From Anaeromyxobacter sp. (lineage in GTDB: Bacteria; Myxococcota; Myxococcia; Myxococcales; Anaeromyxobacteraceae), in assembly GCA_025360965.1 (NCBI GenBank), contig JANYBC010000228.1, forward strand, positions 1 through 63,168: a DNA stretch of 63,168 nucleotides, read 5' to 3'. Position numbers and translations under genes: made by a program. Below the pieces are notes generated by a model, which did not search any database, had not been told where the DNA came from, and was given only the letters and a program-made list of their open reading frames with translations. This document shows positions 39,035 to 51,562 of the stretch, in pieces (position 1 is the stretch's first letter; every line of letters starts with the position of its first letter).

Positions 39035-39925
39035 TCACTGGCCGGCCGGCGACTTCCTCGGCGCGGGGGGGGCGCGGCGGAGCTCGTCGAGCACCTCGCT
39101 GGCGGCCTCACGGACCCGCGGGTCGGGGTGGGCCTGCTCGGTCACCAGCAGCCAGCCCTGGGCGTCGCGACCGCCGATGTCGCCCACGATCCGGACCATC
39201 CGGAGCGCCAGGGCCGGGTCGCCGCCCCTGCAGAGATCGATGAGCGCCGGCACCGCCCGGGGGTCCTTGATCTGCGCCAGCGTCCCGACCGCACGGTGGG
39301 CCACCTTGGGATCGACGTCGCGGAGCCGCTCGATGAGGGCCGGCACGGCCGCCTTGACGCCCCGGTCGCCGAGCGCCTGCACCGCCTGCCCACGCACCCT
39401 CGAATCGGGAGAGGACAGGTCCACGATGAGCGCTTCGTTGCTCTTGACGTCGGCGGCCACGCTCACCCGGAGGGCCCGGACCGCCTCGCCGACCGCGCTG
39501 GCCAGGGCGACGCGCACGGCCTGGGATGGACCGCTGGGGCCCACCCGCTCGGTGGCCCGGCCGGTCTCCTTGTGAGGGGGATCGTCGCCCGTGCCCGGCG
39601 CCAGCTCCACCTCCACCGCCAGCTCGGCCAGCATCCCCGGCTCACCGGCGGCCGGCACCACCCGCAGGGCCACCACGTCGACCCTGGCCTCGAAGCTCCG
39701 CACCGACCCGGCCTGCAGCCGGAACCCGGCCTCGACCAGGGCGGTGCGGGTCAGCCCCTCGACGGCGCCCGCGTCGAGCCCGGCCTCGGCGACGGCGTCG
39801 GCCAGGGCCGCGCCGACCTTGACGCCGCTGATGCTCGGAGGCGCCGTGCGCTGGCACCCGGCCAGGGCTCCGGCGGCGACCAGCGCCAGCGCCAGCGCCA
39901 GCGGCAGGGCACGACCCCGGCACAT
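39035..39925 (-). CDS. HEAT-repeat lipoprotein
   Basis: 296 residues: signal peptide with lipobox LAGC (about 21-24), a beta-rich middle domain, then at least three HEAT-like helical pairs (SRVRGQAVQALGDRGVKAAVPALIERLRD, PKVAHRAVGTLAQIKDPRAVPALIDL, DPALALRMVRIVGDIGG). Probably a periplasmic or outer-membrane protein-binding scaffold. ATG 39925 has GGGGAG six bases upstream. Confidence 0.8.
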   Translation of the reverse strand: MCRGRALPLALALALVAAGALAGCQRTAPPSISGVKVGAALADAVAEAGLDAGAVEGLTRTALVEAGFRLQAGSVRSFEARVDVVALRVVPAAGEPGMLAELAVEVELAPGTGDDPPHKETGRATERVGPSGPSQAVRVALASAVGEAVRALRVSVAADVKSNEALIVDLSSPDSRVRGQAVQALGDRGVKAAVPALIERLRDVDPKVAHRAVGTLAQIKDPRAVPALIDLCRGGDPALALRMVRIVGDIGGRDAQGWLLVTEQAHPDPRVREAASEVLDELRRAPPAPRKSPAGQ

Positions 39926-39939
39926 GCCAGGCTCCCCGA

Positions 39940-41652
39940 TCACGCCCCGCCTGATCCCGGGTCGGAGCTGCCGCCGATCGGCGCGGCCGGCGCGGGCACC
40001 GCAGGGCCGGCCACAGCCCCCTCACCGGCACCAGGGGCGGCACCACTGGCCGCAGCCTGCCCGGGCCCGCCCTCGCGATGCTCACCGCGGCCGCGCCCGC
40101 CACGGCGGCGACGGCGCCGGCGACGCCGGCGCCCCTCCGCGGTCGGCTTGCCGTCCGGGCCCACCTCGACCGGGGCGCCCTCTGCCGCACCCGCCTCGGC
40201 GGTCTCCTCGCCCTCTTCCAGCTCCTCGCCGTCGCCGTCGCCTTCGAGGTCGGGCTCGCTCGCCTGCTCGACGTCAGGCTGTGCACCGGAGAGGCCCTGC
40301 TCCCGGCCAGCGTCGTCGGCCGGGCTGGCCGCGCCGACCAGCGGCTCGCCCGCCTCGACAGCGCCCTGCGCGGCGGCGATCGGCCCCTGGGGCTCCCCGT
40401 CGGGGCGCCGCTCGCGGCGCTCCGTGCGGTCCCGATCGCGTCGCGGGCCATCGTCTCGCCGCGGCGGTCGCGCGCTCTCCTCCCGGGCGGCCGCCTCGGC
40501 CGCGGCGGTGAAGCAGGCCTCGTCCACCACCGGCACCACCACCAGGCTGCAACCGAGCGTGGCCTCGACGAAGGCCTCCGCCAGCGCCTCGCCGCAGAGC
40601 AGCAGCACCGGCAGCTGGCCAGCCGTCGAGGCCTCGCCGCGTGCGTCGCGGTGCGCTTCACCGGCGGTGATGACGGCGCCGATCTGGGCGCCGCAGTGCC
40701 CGAGGTCGCGGCGGGTCTCCACCACGTCCCGCCGGGTGGCGTCGGCACCGGCCCGCAGCACGCGGAAGCCGTGCCGGACGTCGCTCAGCCCCATCCGCTT
40801 GCGGCCGGTCAGCAGGACGTGGTCCTTGCCGCGGCGTGCCACCTTCAGCTCCCGGTAGCCGAGCCGCTCCAGCAGCTTCACGACCAGGTGCTCGACCGTG
40901 GCGGCGTCGCACTCGCGCAGCCGCCGGCTCAGCGAGGCCAGGCCGGCGCGGCGCAGATCGCCCGGTGAGGCCTGGCGCACGGCGCTGGCGACCGGGGCGA
41001 TCGGCTCGCCAGGCTCGGGCTGCGAGACCAGCGTGACGGTCTCGCCGTCCACCTGGAAGAGCGGGCGCCGGCCGGAGGCCTCGCGCCGGCGGTTGGCCTC
41101 GCCCAAGGCGCTGGCCAGGGCGGCGTGGTCCCGGCCGAAGGCGTCTGGCATGAGCTGCCGCTCGGCGCCCGAGGTGGCCAGCTCCTCGAGCGACATCGAG
41201 CCGCCGGCGCTGGCCAACAGATCGTAGGCCACCTCGGCGGGCGGCGGGAAGCGACGGCCGCGCGGCTCGTCCCCTTCCTCGCGCCGCCGGCCCTTGTCGC
41301 CGCCGCGGCCCGACGACCGGGTCAGCTCCCTGGTCGGGCTGGGGTGACGCTCGCGGTTCCGGTAGGGCAGCTCGTCGAGCGGAGGCGGCTCGACCAGGTT
41401 CTCCAGCCCGGTCGGATCCTCGTCGAGCTGCCACTCCACCAGCGCGAAGGTGGCCGGCAGGACCGGCATGAGAAGCCGCTCCAGCCTGGGCAGGCGGCAG
41501 TGGGCGGCGACCTGGTCGGCCATCACCTCCTCGGGGATCTTGCCGACGTGGTCGAGCAGGTTCTCCCTGACCGCGATCTCGGTGATCTTCCGGAAGTGAA
41601 GAGGCTTCCCCTCGCGCCGCAGCACCTCGATGGCGGCTTCGGTGAAAGTCAT
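39940..41652 (-). CDS. HARE-HTH protein with degenerate Mrr-like domain and charged tail
   Basis: 570 residues. 1-75: HARE-type winged helix (FTEAAIEVLRREGKPLHFRKITEIAV). 136-210: a second winged-helix-like unit ending FQVDGETVTLV. About 252-370: restriction-endonuclease-like fold of the Mrr type (VEHLVVKLLERLGY, then GAQIGAVITAGEAH and LLLCGEALAEAF), but the acidic and (E/Q)xK catalytic positions are not recognisable, so it is probably a non-cutting nucleic-acid-binding version. 380-570: disordered tail, first Arg/Asp-rich, then Glu-rich, then ten consecutive arginines (about 508-517), then Ala/Pro/Gly. ATG 41652 with AAGGA upstream; own promoter. Confidence 0.8.
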   Translation of the reverse strand: MTFTEAAIEVLRREGKPLHFRKITEIAVRENLLDHVGKIPEEVMADQVAAHCRLPRLERLLMPVLPATFALVEWQLDEDPTGLENLVEPPPLDELPYRNRERHPSPTRELTRSSGRGGDKGRRREEGDEPRGRRFPPPAEVAYDLLASAGGSMSLEELATSGAERQLMPDAFGRDHAALASALGEANRRREASGRRPLFQVDGETVTLVSQPEPGEPIAPVASAVRQASPGDLRRAGLASLSRRLRECDAATVEHLVVKLLERLGYRELKVARRGKDHVLLTGRKRMGLSDVRHGFRVLRAGADATRRDVVETRRDLGHCGAQIGAVITAGEAHRDARGEASTAGQLPVLLLCGEALAEAFVEATLGCSLVVVPVVDEACFTAAAEAAAREESARPPRRDDGPRRDRDRTERRERRPDGEPQGPIAAAQGAVEAGEPLVGAASPADDAGREQGLSGAQPDVEQASEPDLEGDGDGEELEEGEETAEAGAAEGAPVEVGPDGKPTAEGRRRRRRRRRRGGRGRGEHREGGPGQAAASGAAPGAGEGAVAGPAVPAPAAPIGGSSDPGSGGA

Positions 41653-41713
41653 GGATATCCTTGAGGAAAGAGGTTCGGGGGCCAGCGATGGTGCGGCCCA
41701 CCTGGGAGCGCGC

Positions 41714-41742
41714 ATTCTGGCCGCGCTTCGACGCCCTGTCAA
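41714..41742 (-). promoter_or_regulatory. Sigma-70-type promoter of the HARE-HTH operon
   Basis: Minus strand TTGACA (41742-41737), 17-base spacer, CAGAAT (41719-41714). Good match with optimal spacing, about 55-60 bases before the ATG. Confidence 0.65.
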
Positions 41743-41810
41743 CGTTGAAAGTGCTTGATTCCCCGAACGGATTTCGCGATCGGACAGGTGCAGGTCGGCG
41801 CCTCGCGCCG

Positions 41811-42545
41811 CTACACCCCGAGGAAGAGACGCTTGCCGAAGTTGAGCGCCAGGTCGGCGTCGAAGATCTTCTGCGCCGAGGTCTCGATGTCGTACGCCAC
41901 CCGGTGGAACTCGACCTCGCGGGTGGCGGCGTCGTAGATCACCAGGCAGGCGCGGTTGTCGCCGTCCCGTGGCTGGCCGACCGAGCCGACCGAGACCACG
42001 TACTTGTACCCCTGGCGAAGCCCGAAGCGGGTCGAGACCACCTCGTTGACCTCGCCGCCGGGAGCCAGCGCGAAGGTCTTGCAGAGGTGGCTGTGCCCGA
42101 TGAAGGTGACGCTGGCCAGGGTCCGGGCGTGGGGGATGAGCTCGCGGGCCTGCTCCAGCGCGAAGACGTAGTCGTAGGCCTGCGGCTCGACGGGCGAGCC
42201 ATGGCTGAAGAAGATGCCACCCTCGGTGTGGGTGTACGGGAGGGTGCGGAGCCACTCCAGGTTCTCGGGGTCGATCCGGCTGGCGCTCCAGTCGAGGGCG
42301 TGCCGGGCGGCGTCGTAATAGAAGCTGTAGTCCATCCGCCCCGAGACCGCGGCGTCGTGGTTGCCCAGCAGCGTGACCGCGGCCCGTTCCCTGATCAGCG
42401 CGCAGCACTCGTTGACGCTGGCGCCGTAGCCCACCACGTCGCCCAGGCAGATGACGCGGTCCGGCTGCTCGCGGTCGAGGACCCCCAGCGCCGCGGTGAG
42501 CGCCTCCAGGTTGGAGTGGATGTCGCTCAGGATGGCGACGCGCAT
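41811..42545 (-). CDS. Calcineurin-like metallophosphoesterase
   Basis: 244 residues. Metal-binding motifs in order: SDIHSN, GDVVGYG, GNHD, GHSHLCK. This is the YfcE/DUF2437-like subgroup in which GDVVGYG and GNHDAA are well conserved. Probably a phosphodiesterase; substrate unknown. It follows pfkB by 46 bases, which contain a possible promoter. Confidence 0.88.
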   Translation of the reverse strand: MRVAILSDIHSNLEALTAALGVLDREQPDRVICLGDVVGYGASVNECCALIRERAAVTLLGNHDAAVSGRMDYSFYYDAARHALDWSASRIDPENLEWLRTLPYTHTEGGIFFSHGSPVEPQAYDYVFALEQARELIPHARTLASVTFIGHSHLCKTFALAPGGEVNEVVSTRFGLRQGYKYVVSVGSVGQPRDGDNRACLVIYDAATREVEFHRVAYDIETSAQKIFDADLALNFGKRLFLGV

Positions 42546-42565
42546 TCGTCCTCGGGTGAGGTGGG

Positions 42566-42595
42566 ATGGTAACCGCGGGTCAGAAGGAGCGTCAA
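42566..42595 (-). promoter_or_regulatory. Candidate promoter of the metallophosphoesterase gene
   Basis: Minus strand TTGACG (42595-42590), 18-base spacer, TACCAT (42571-42566). The -35 overlaps the pfkB stop, so this would be an internal promoter. Confidence 0.35.
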
Positions 42596-43527
42596 CGTCC
42601 CGGCGCGAAGAGCTCCGGCTCGAGCGCCTCGAAGGTGGCCAGCCGGCGGGCCTCGGCGTACCGGGCCATGATCTCGCTCGCGGTCAGGGTGCGCAGCCGA
42701 TCGAGGCTGAACTGCTCGACGGCGAAGCTGGCCACCACGCTGCCGACCACGATGGCCCGGCGCAGCACCGCCGGCTCGACCGAGCCGTAGCGGGCCACGT
42801 AGCCCATGAAGCCCCCGGCGAAGCTGTCTCCGGCGCCGGTCGGGTCGAAGACGTCGGGGATGGGGAAGGCCGAGGCGGCGAAGACCTCGTCTCCCGAGAA
42901 GAAGAGCGAGCCGTACTCGCCGCGCTTCACGACCACCGCCTTGGGCCCGTAGCCGAGGATGGTGCGCGCCGCCTTGACGACGCTGTGCTCGCCGGCCAGC
43001 TGCCGGGCCTCGGCGTCGTTGACGAAGAGCAGGTCGACCCGCTTCAGGGTGCGGAGCAGGCTCTCCCGCTTGGAGTCGATCCAGAAGTTCATGGTGTCGC
43101 AGGCCACGAAGCGGGGCGCCGTCACCTGGTCGAGCACCGACAGCTGCAGGTCGGGATCGATGTTGCCGAGGAAGACGAAGTCGGTGCTCCGCCAGGCCGG
43201 CGGCAGCACCGGCCGGAAGTCGGCCAGCACGTTGAGCTGGGTCTCGAGGGTCTGGGCGGTGTTGAGATCGAACTCGTACCGCCCCTTCCAGCGGAAGGTC
43301 CTGCCCGGCAGCCGCACCAGCCCGGCCAGGTCGGCGCCCCGGGAGGCGAGGAAGCTCACGTGCTCCTCGGGGAAGTCCTCGCCGACCACCGCCACCACCC
43401 GGGTCGGCCCGAAGAAGCCGGCGCAGGTGGCGAAATAGGAGGCCGAACCGCCCAGGATCTCCTCCCGGCGGCCGAACGGAGTCTCCAGCGAATCGAGCGC
43501 GACCGAGCCGACGACCAGCAGCGACAT
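42592..43527 (-). CDS. PfkB-family sugar/nucleoside kinase
   Basis: 311 residues. ATP-binding and catalytic motif DPTGAGDSFAGGFMGYV with the base Asp in GAGD; substrate-side GGSASYFA and the NDAEARQL element. The family includes ribokinase, adenosine and fructose kinases, and this subgroup has no assigned substrate that I can read. Confidence 0.88.
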   Translation of the reverse strand: MSLLVVGSVALDSLETPFGRREEILGGSASYFATCAGFFGPTRVVAVVGEDFPEEHVSFLASRGADLAGLVRLPGRTFRWKGRYEFDLNTAQTLETQLNVLADFRPVLPPAWRSTDFVFLGNIDPDLQLSVLDQVTAPRFVACDTMNFWIDSKRESLLRTLKRVDLLFVNDAEARQLAGEHSVVKAARTILGYGPKAVVVKRGEYGSLFFSGDEVFAASAFPIPDVFDPTGAGDSFAGGFMGYVARYGSVEPAVLRRAIVVGSVVASFAVEQFSLDRLRTLTASEIMARYAEARRLATFEALEPELFAPGR

Positions 43528-43569
43528 GGGACCTCGTGGGCGCCGTTCAACCCGGCGCGTGGACGGGAC

Positions 43570-44703
43570 TCAGTAGCCCAGCCCGCCCGGATCGGTCAAC
43601 GTCACGGCACCCTGCCCGGGTGCGGCGGGACGCCGCGGCCCACCGGTGGCGCCAACCGCCGCCAGCTGGCCACAGGCGGCGGCGATGTCCGCCCCCCGGT
43701 TCTTGCGGATCACCGCGGTGATATTCCGGTCAAAGAGGATGCGGTGGAAGGCCTCGACCCGCTCCGGCGCCGGGGCCTGGAACCCGAGCCCCGGGTTGTC
43801 GTTGTAGGGGATGAGGTTGACCTTGGCCGGGATGCCGGCCACCAGCCGGGAGAGCCGCAGGGCGTCGGCGTCGGTGTCGTTGACGCCCCCCAGCAGGACG
43901 TACTCGAAGGTGATGCGACGCCCCTGCTTCATGGGGAAGCTCCGGCAGGCCGCCAGCAGCTCGCCGATGGGCCAGCGCCTGTTGATGGGCATGAGCAGGT
44001 CGCGCTGCGCGTCGGTGGTGGCGTTGAGCGAGACCGCCAGCTTCACCTGGGTCTCCTCGCCGAGGCGCCGCATGACCGGGACCAGCCCGCTGGTCGAGAC
44101 CGTGACGTGGCGGTGCGAGAAGTTGGGACCGTCCTCGTCGAGCAGCAACTCGAGGGCCGCCTTGACCCGGTCGAAGTTATGGAGCGGCTCGCCCATCCCC
44201 ATGAAGACCAGGTTGGTGAGCGGGCGCGGCGCCGGCCCCTCGCCCAGCTCGACGAGCCGGCGGTTGGCGCGGTGGACCTGGTCGACGATCTCCCCGGGGG
44301 TGAGGTTGCGGGCCAGCCCCATGGTCCCGGTCATGCAGAAGGTGCAACCGAGGGCGCAGCCGACCTGCGACGAGACGCAGAGCGTCTTCCGGTCGGTCTC
44401 CGGCATGTAGACCGACTCGATGAGCTTCCCGTCGCCGGTCCGCCAGGTCCACTTGATGGTGCCGTCGACGGAGCGCTGCTCGGTGGCCCGCTCCAGCGTC
44501 ATGAGCGAGGTCCTGGCCGCCAGCGCGGCGCGCAGCGGCCTCGATAGATCGGTCATCTCGTCGAGCGTGGCCGCGCCGTTGCGGTGGAGCCAGCGGAAGA
44601 GCTGCCGGGCCCGGAAGGGCTTCTCGCCCAGCTCGCCGACCAGCGCGGCGAGCTCGGGGCGGGCCAGGGAGCGGAGGTCGGGGAGCGCCCCCCCCGGGCT
44701 CAC
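43570..44703 (-). CDS. rlmN: 23S rRNA/tRNA adenine-C2 methyltransferase RlmN
   Basis: 377 residues. Radical-SAM enzyme methylating A2503 of 23S rRNA and A37 of some tRNAs. Cluster motif CALGCTFCMTG (C-x3-C-x2-C); the second catalytic cysteine is near the C-terminus in ADIAAACGQL; SLNATTD and the YNDNPG loops are present. GTG 44703 overlaps the preceding stop by 4 bases. Confidence 0.96.
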   Translation of the reverse strand: MSPGGALPDLRSLARPELAALVGELGEKPFRARQLFRWLHRNGAATLDEMTDLSRPLRAALAARTSLMTLERATEQRSVDGTIKWTWRTGDGKLIESVYMPETDRKTLCVSSQVGCALGCTFCMTGTMGLARNLTPGEIVDQVHRANRRLVELGEGPAPRPLTNLVFMGMGEPLHNFDRVKAALELLLDEDGPNFSHRHVTVSTSGLVPVMRRLGEETQVKLAVSLNATTDAQRDLLMPINRRWPIGELLAACRSFPMKQGRRITFEYVLLGGVNDTDADALRLSRLVAGIPAKVNLIPYNDNPGLGFQAPAPERVEAFHRILFDRNITAVIRKNRGADIAAACGQLAAVGATGGPRRPAAPGQGAVTLTDPGGLGY

Positions 44704-46091
44704 GGGGCCGCCGCCTGCCGTCCGGGGCGGAGGGCCGCGGCCACCGCCACCAGCGGCGTCGCCTGGCGCCGGGCGATCTCCACCCGGGTGACCCGCCGCT
44801 CGTCGCCTCCCCGCACCGTGAAGGCCAGCCCGTCCCAGTCGATCACCGAGCCGACCGGCGGCACGCGCCCGGCCGTGGCGGTGACGAAGCCGCCCAGCGT
44901 CCCGTAGTCACCCTCCTCGGGGAAGCGGATCTCTGCCGGCTCCTGGTTCGCCTCGGCGCCGGACGGGGCCCCCTGCCCGTTGAGGTACTCCTCGAGGTCG
45001 TGGAGCGGGATGGTCGCCTCGGCCAGCCAGACCCCCTCCCCCACCAGCTTGACCGGGGCCGCCTCGGCGTCGCCCTCGTCCTGGATCTCCCCGACGATCT
45101 CCTCGAGCACGTCCTCGAGGGTGACGAGGCCGCTGGTGCCGCCGAACTCGTCGACGACGATGGCGAGGTGGACGTGGCGCCGCTGCATCTCCTTGAGCAG
45201 CCGGGAGATCTTCATCTGCTCGGGGACGAAGAAGGCCGGCTTGAGGTGGCCGTCGAGGCCGACCGCCTGGATGGGGCCGCGCCGCAGCTCCAGCACGATC
45301 TCGCGCACCATCAGGATCCCCACCACGTTGTCGACGGTCCCCTCGAAGACCGGCATGCGGCTGTAGGGGTTCTCGGTGACGATGCGGGTCAGCTCCTCGG
45401 GCGGGGCGTGGCGGTTGATGGCCACCATCCGGGTGCGCGGGACCATGATCTCCTTGACGATCCGGTCGGCGAACTCGAGGACGCTGTTGAGCAGCTCCTC
45501 CTTGACCTCGTCGAGCACGCCCTCGCGCGTGCCCATCTCGATCAGGTACTCGATCTCCTCGCTGGTGACCGGCGGGGTGGTCGACGAGGTGGTGCGCCCC
45601 AGCAGCCTCATCACGCCGGTGGTGGCCCGGGCGGTGGTGGAGGTGATCGGCCAGAGCAGCCAGGTGATGAGCCGGACGGCGGTGATGCTGGAGAGGGCGA
45701 GGTGGACGGGCCGGCGCTTGGCCAGGGTCTTGGGGAGGATCTCGCCGAAGAAGAGGACCACCACCGTGGTCAGGGCGGTGGCGATGGCCACGGCGGTCCC
45801 TTCGGTCCAGCCCGGGTGGCCGGCTACCAGGTCACTCGCCACCGAGGCCGACAGCGCCCCGAGCCCGATGGCGGCCAGGGTGTTGCCGATGAGGAGGGTG
45901 GCGAGGACCCGCTCCGGATGGTGGATCCAGAGGGCGAGGTGGCGGGCGTGGCGCGCGCCGCTCTCGTGGAGCTGGCGGGCTCGGGCCTCGCCGAGCGCCG
46001 TGAGGGCGGTCTCGGTCGACGAGAAGAAGGCCGAGCCGACCAGGAAGGTCAGCCCGAGCATCCATTTCCAGCCTGCGACCTCGCTTAGCAC
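44700..46091 (-). CDS. CNNM/CorC (HlyC)-type membrane protein with CBS domains
   Basis: 463 residues. N-terminal DUF21 membrane domain with FFSSTETALTAL and GEILPKTLAKRRP; two CBS domains (MVPRTRMVAI onward, then FVPEQMKISRLLKEMQ with IVVDEFGGTSGLVTLEDVLEEIVGEI); C-terminal CorC/HlyC domain. The family is linked to magnesium and cobalt transport. The frame extends to 46175, but that part would cover a strong hairpin; GTG 46091 has GGAGG five bases upstream and is preferred. Confidence 0.92.
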   Translation of the reverse strand: MLSEVAGWKWMLGLTFLVGSAFFSSTETALTALGEARARQLHESGARHARHLALWIHHPERVLATLLIGNTLAAIGLGALSASVASDLVAGHPGWTEGTAVAIATALTTVVVLFFGEILPKTLAKRRPVHLALSSITAVRLITWLLWPITSTTARATTGVMRLLGRTTSSTTPPVTSEEIEYLIEMGTREGVLDEVKEELLNSVLEFADRIVKEIMVPRTRMVAINRHAPPEELTRIVTENPYSRMPVFEGTVDNVVGILMVREIVLELRRGPIQAVGLDGHLKPAFFVPEQMKISRLLKEMQRRHVHLAIVVDEFGGTSGLVTLEDVLEEIVGEIQDEGDAEAAPVKLVGEGVWLAEATIPLHDLEEYLNGQGAPSGAEANQEPAEIRFPEEGDYGTLGGFVTATAGRVPPVGSVIDWDGLAFTVRGGDERRVTRVEIARRQATPLVAVAAALRPGRQAAAP

Positions 46092-46113
46092 CCGACCCTC
46101 CAGAAACGACGAT

Positions 46114-46137
46114 GCCCGCCCCGGAACCGGGACGGGC
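46114..46137 (-). terminator. Hairpin between ndk and the CNNM gene
   Basis: GCCCGCCCCGG-AA-CCGGGACGGGC in plus-strand order: an 11-bp stem with one mismatch (a G-T pair on the minus strand) and a 2-base centre, about 80 bases after the ndk stop. Minus-strand continuation has a short TTT. Likely the ndk terminator. Confidence 0.55.
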
Positions 46138-46218
46138 ACCCACACCATACCCTGCCGGCGTCCCAGGCGTGACACCCATCGGGGGTGGCACGGGGCAACC
46201 GCGAGGCATGACGGGAGG

Positions 46219-46662
46219 TTACGTCAGTTTCTTCCAGTCGTAGGCGTGGACCTGGACCTCGGGGAAGAAGTAGGAGATCTCCACCCTGGCGTTCTCGGCG
46301 CTGTCCGACCCGTGGACCGTGTTCTTCTCGATGTCGGTGGCGAAGTCCTTGCGGATGGTCCCCTCGGCCGCCTTCTTGGGGTCGGTGGCACCCATGATCT
46401 CACGGTTCTTGAGGACGGCGTTCTCGCCCTCCAGCACCATCAGGACCACCGGTCCGCCGGTCATGAAGGTGACCAGGTCGTTGAAGAACGGGCGGGCCTT
46501 GTGGACGGCGTAGAAGCCCTCGGCCTCACGCTTCGACAGGTGGGTGAGGCGCAGGGCGATGGGCTTGAGCCCGTTCGACTCGAAGCGGGAGACGATCTTG
46601 CCGATGATCCCCTTCTCCACGCCGTCGGGCTTGATGATCGAGAGGGTGCGTTCCGTGGCCAT
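46219..46662 (-). CDS. ndk: Nucleoside diphosphate kinase
   Basis: 147 residues. Transfers gamma-phosphate among nucleotides by a phospho-His: NTVHGSDS holds the catalytic His; [10 protein letters not shown] and the Kpn-loop region are present. ATG 46662 has AAGGAG six bases upstream. Position after sucCD fits: it interconverts the nucleotide made by succinyl-CoA synthetase. Confidence 0.97.
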   Translation of the reverse strand: MATERTLSIIKPDGVEKGIIGKIVSRFESNGLKPIALRLTHLSKREAEGFYAVHKARPFFNDLVTFMTGGPVVLMVLEGENAVLKNREIMGATDPKKAAEGTIRKDFATDIEKNTVHGSDSAENARVEISYFFPEVQVHAYDWKKLT

Positions 46663-46733
46663 GTGCTGCTCCTTCGAGTGGTCCGGGCCGGCGCCGAGGG
46701 GATCCCCTGGCGTCCAGCCCGAAGGTTGTGCTG

Positions 46734-47786
46734 CTAGGACTTCTTCCTGGCGGCCTTGGCCGGCCTCGCCGCGGGCCTGGCCGGCCGGGCGGGTGGCCGG
46801 GCGGGTGGCCGGGCGGGTGGCCGGGGGGACGGCTTCACGGGGCGGGTCGCCGACTTGAGAGCCGCCTTGGGAGCCGGCTTCGGCTCGGCCGGCCGGGCCG
46901 GCTTCCGCTGCTTGCCCAGCCGCTCCTTCATCACCTTCCCGAGCACGTGCGGACCCTCGCAGACCGAGATGCCGGCCTCGCGCATGGCGGCGAACTTCGC
47001 CTCGGCGGTGCCCGACCCGCCTGAGATGACAGCGCCGGCGTGACCCATCCGCTTGCCCGGGGGGGCGGTGCGGCCGGCGATGAAGCCGACCACCGGCTTG
47101 GTCATGTGGTCGCGGACGAAGGCGGCGCCCTGCTCCTCCTCGGTGCCGCCGATCTCGCCGATCATGATGACGGCGTCGGTCTCGGGGTCCTTCTCGAACT
47201 CCCGCAGCACGTCGATGAAGTCGGTCCCGTGGACCGGGTCGCCGCCGATGCCGACCGCGGTCGACTGGCCCAGCCCGAGGTCGGAGAGCTGCTTGACCGC
47301 CTCGTAGGTGAGCGTACCGGAGCGCGAGACCACGCCGATGCGCCCCGGCTTGTGGATGTGGCCGGGCATGATGCCGATCTTGCACTGCTCCGGGGTGATC
47401 ACGCCGGGGCAGTTCGGCCCGATCAGCCGCACCTGCCGGCGCCCCTCCAGGTAGCGCTTCACCCGCACCATGTCGAGGATGGGGATGCCCTCGGTGATGC
47501 AGACGATCAGCGGGATCCCGGCCTCGGCCGCCTCGATGATCGAGTCGGCGGCGAAGGGTGGCGGGACGAAGATGACCGAGGCGTTGGCGCCGGTCTGCTT
47601 CACGGCGTCGAGCACGGTCTGGAAGATGGGGACCTTCCCCTGGAACGAGGTGCCGCCCCGGCCCGGGGTGACGCCGGCCACCAGGTTGGTGCCGTAGGCC
47701 AGCATCTGCTCCGAGTGGAAGGTGCCGGCGGAGCCGGTGATGCCCTGCACGAGCAGGCGGGTGTTCCTGTCGACGAAGATGCTCAT
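46734..47786 (-). CDS. sucD: Succinyl-CoA synthetase alpha subunit with basic C-terminal tail
   Basis: 350 residues; the catalytic part (to about 292) has the CoA-binding [13 protein letters not shown], the phospho-His region [21 protein letters not shown] and IGGDPVHGT. The last 58 residues are extra: Lys/Arg/Pro/Ala-rich with RPPA repeats and a KAARKKS end, resembling histone H1-like tails. Bacterial SucD is normally about 290 residues. The tail is in frame and has normal codon use. ATG 47786 with GGAG seven bases upstream. Confidence 0.95.
   Translation of the reverse strand: MSIFVDRNTRLLVQGITGSAGTFHSEQMLAYGTNLVAGVTPGRGGTSFQGKVPIFQTVLDAVKQTGANASVIFVPPPFAADSIIEAAEAGIPLIVCITEGIPILDMVRVKRYLEGRRQVRLIGPNCPGVITPEQCKIGIMPGHIHKPGRIGVVSRSGTLTYEAVKQLSDLGLGQSTAVGIGGDPVHGTDFIDVLREFEKDPETDAVIMIGEIGGTEEEQGAAFVRDHMTKPVVGFIAGRTAPPGKRMGHAGAVISGGSGTAEAKFAAMREAGISVCEGPHVLGKVMKERLGKQRKPARPAEPKPAPKAALKSATRPVKPSPRPPARPPARPPARPARPAARPAKAARKKS
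46787..46822 (-). repeat. 12-bp tandem repeat in the sucD tail
   Basis: Three exact copies of GGGCGGGTGGCC (plus-strand reading), encoding RPPA-type repeats. In-frame unit, so tail length could vary between strains. Confidence 0.85.
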
Positions 47787-47816
47787 GTCAGTTCTCCGAT
47801 GTTCGGGGCGCGCCGG

Positions 47817-48983
<1,167 letters not shown>

Positions 48984-49235
48984 GGTGAATGCTCGCTCGG
49001 CGCCTGGCTCATCACCCAGTCCTCGTGGACTTCGCTCCACGGCCCGGGCCGCCCGCCGGCGGCTGACCGTCGAGGAGCCGTCCTGGGTTGATGGCAGCAG
49101 CGCCCGTGAGGTGTCACATCCCCCCGGCCAGCCTCGGGCAGCAGCCGCGGGTCCTACAAGTTGGCGTTGTATACCTCCCCGGCAGCCGCTTGGCGACTGT
49201 CTTGGGGTGCGGCCAGATCGGCCTGGGTCGGGGCT
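48984..49235. other. Intergenic region between mdh and sucC
   Basis: About 250 bases. Contains TACAA-N7-TTGTA (49155-49171), an inverted repeat in otherwise GC-rich DNA, and closer to sucC a CGTGGA-N6-TCCACG hairpin (near 49025-49042, inside the possible leader). No clear -35/-10 pair, but a promoter for sucCD is expected here. Confidence 0.4.
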
Positions 49236-51522
<2,287 letters not shown>

Positions 51523-51562
51523 GTTGCGGACCTCGGGCGTTCGGGAGAAGCCGAAGCCGGCG

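Noticed and set aside
46092-46175. N-terminal extension of the CNNM protein
   Set aside because: It would be encoded by a terminator-like hairpin, lacks family similarity, and a better start with a ribosome-binding site lies at 46091.
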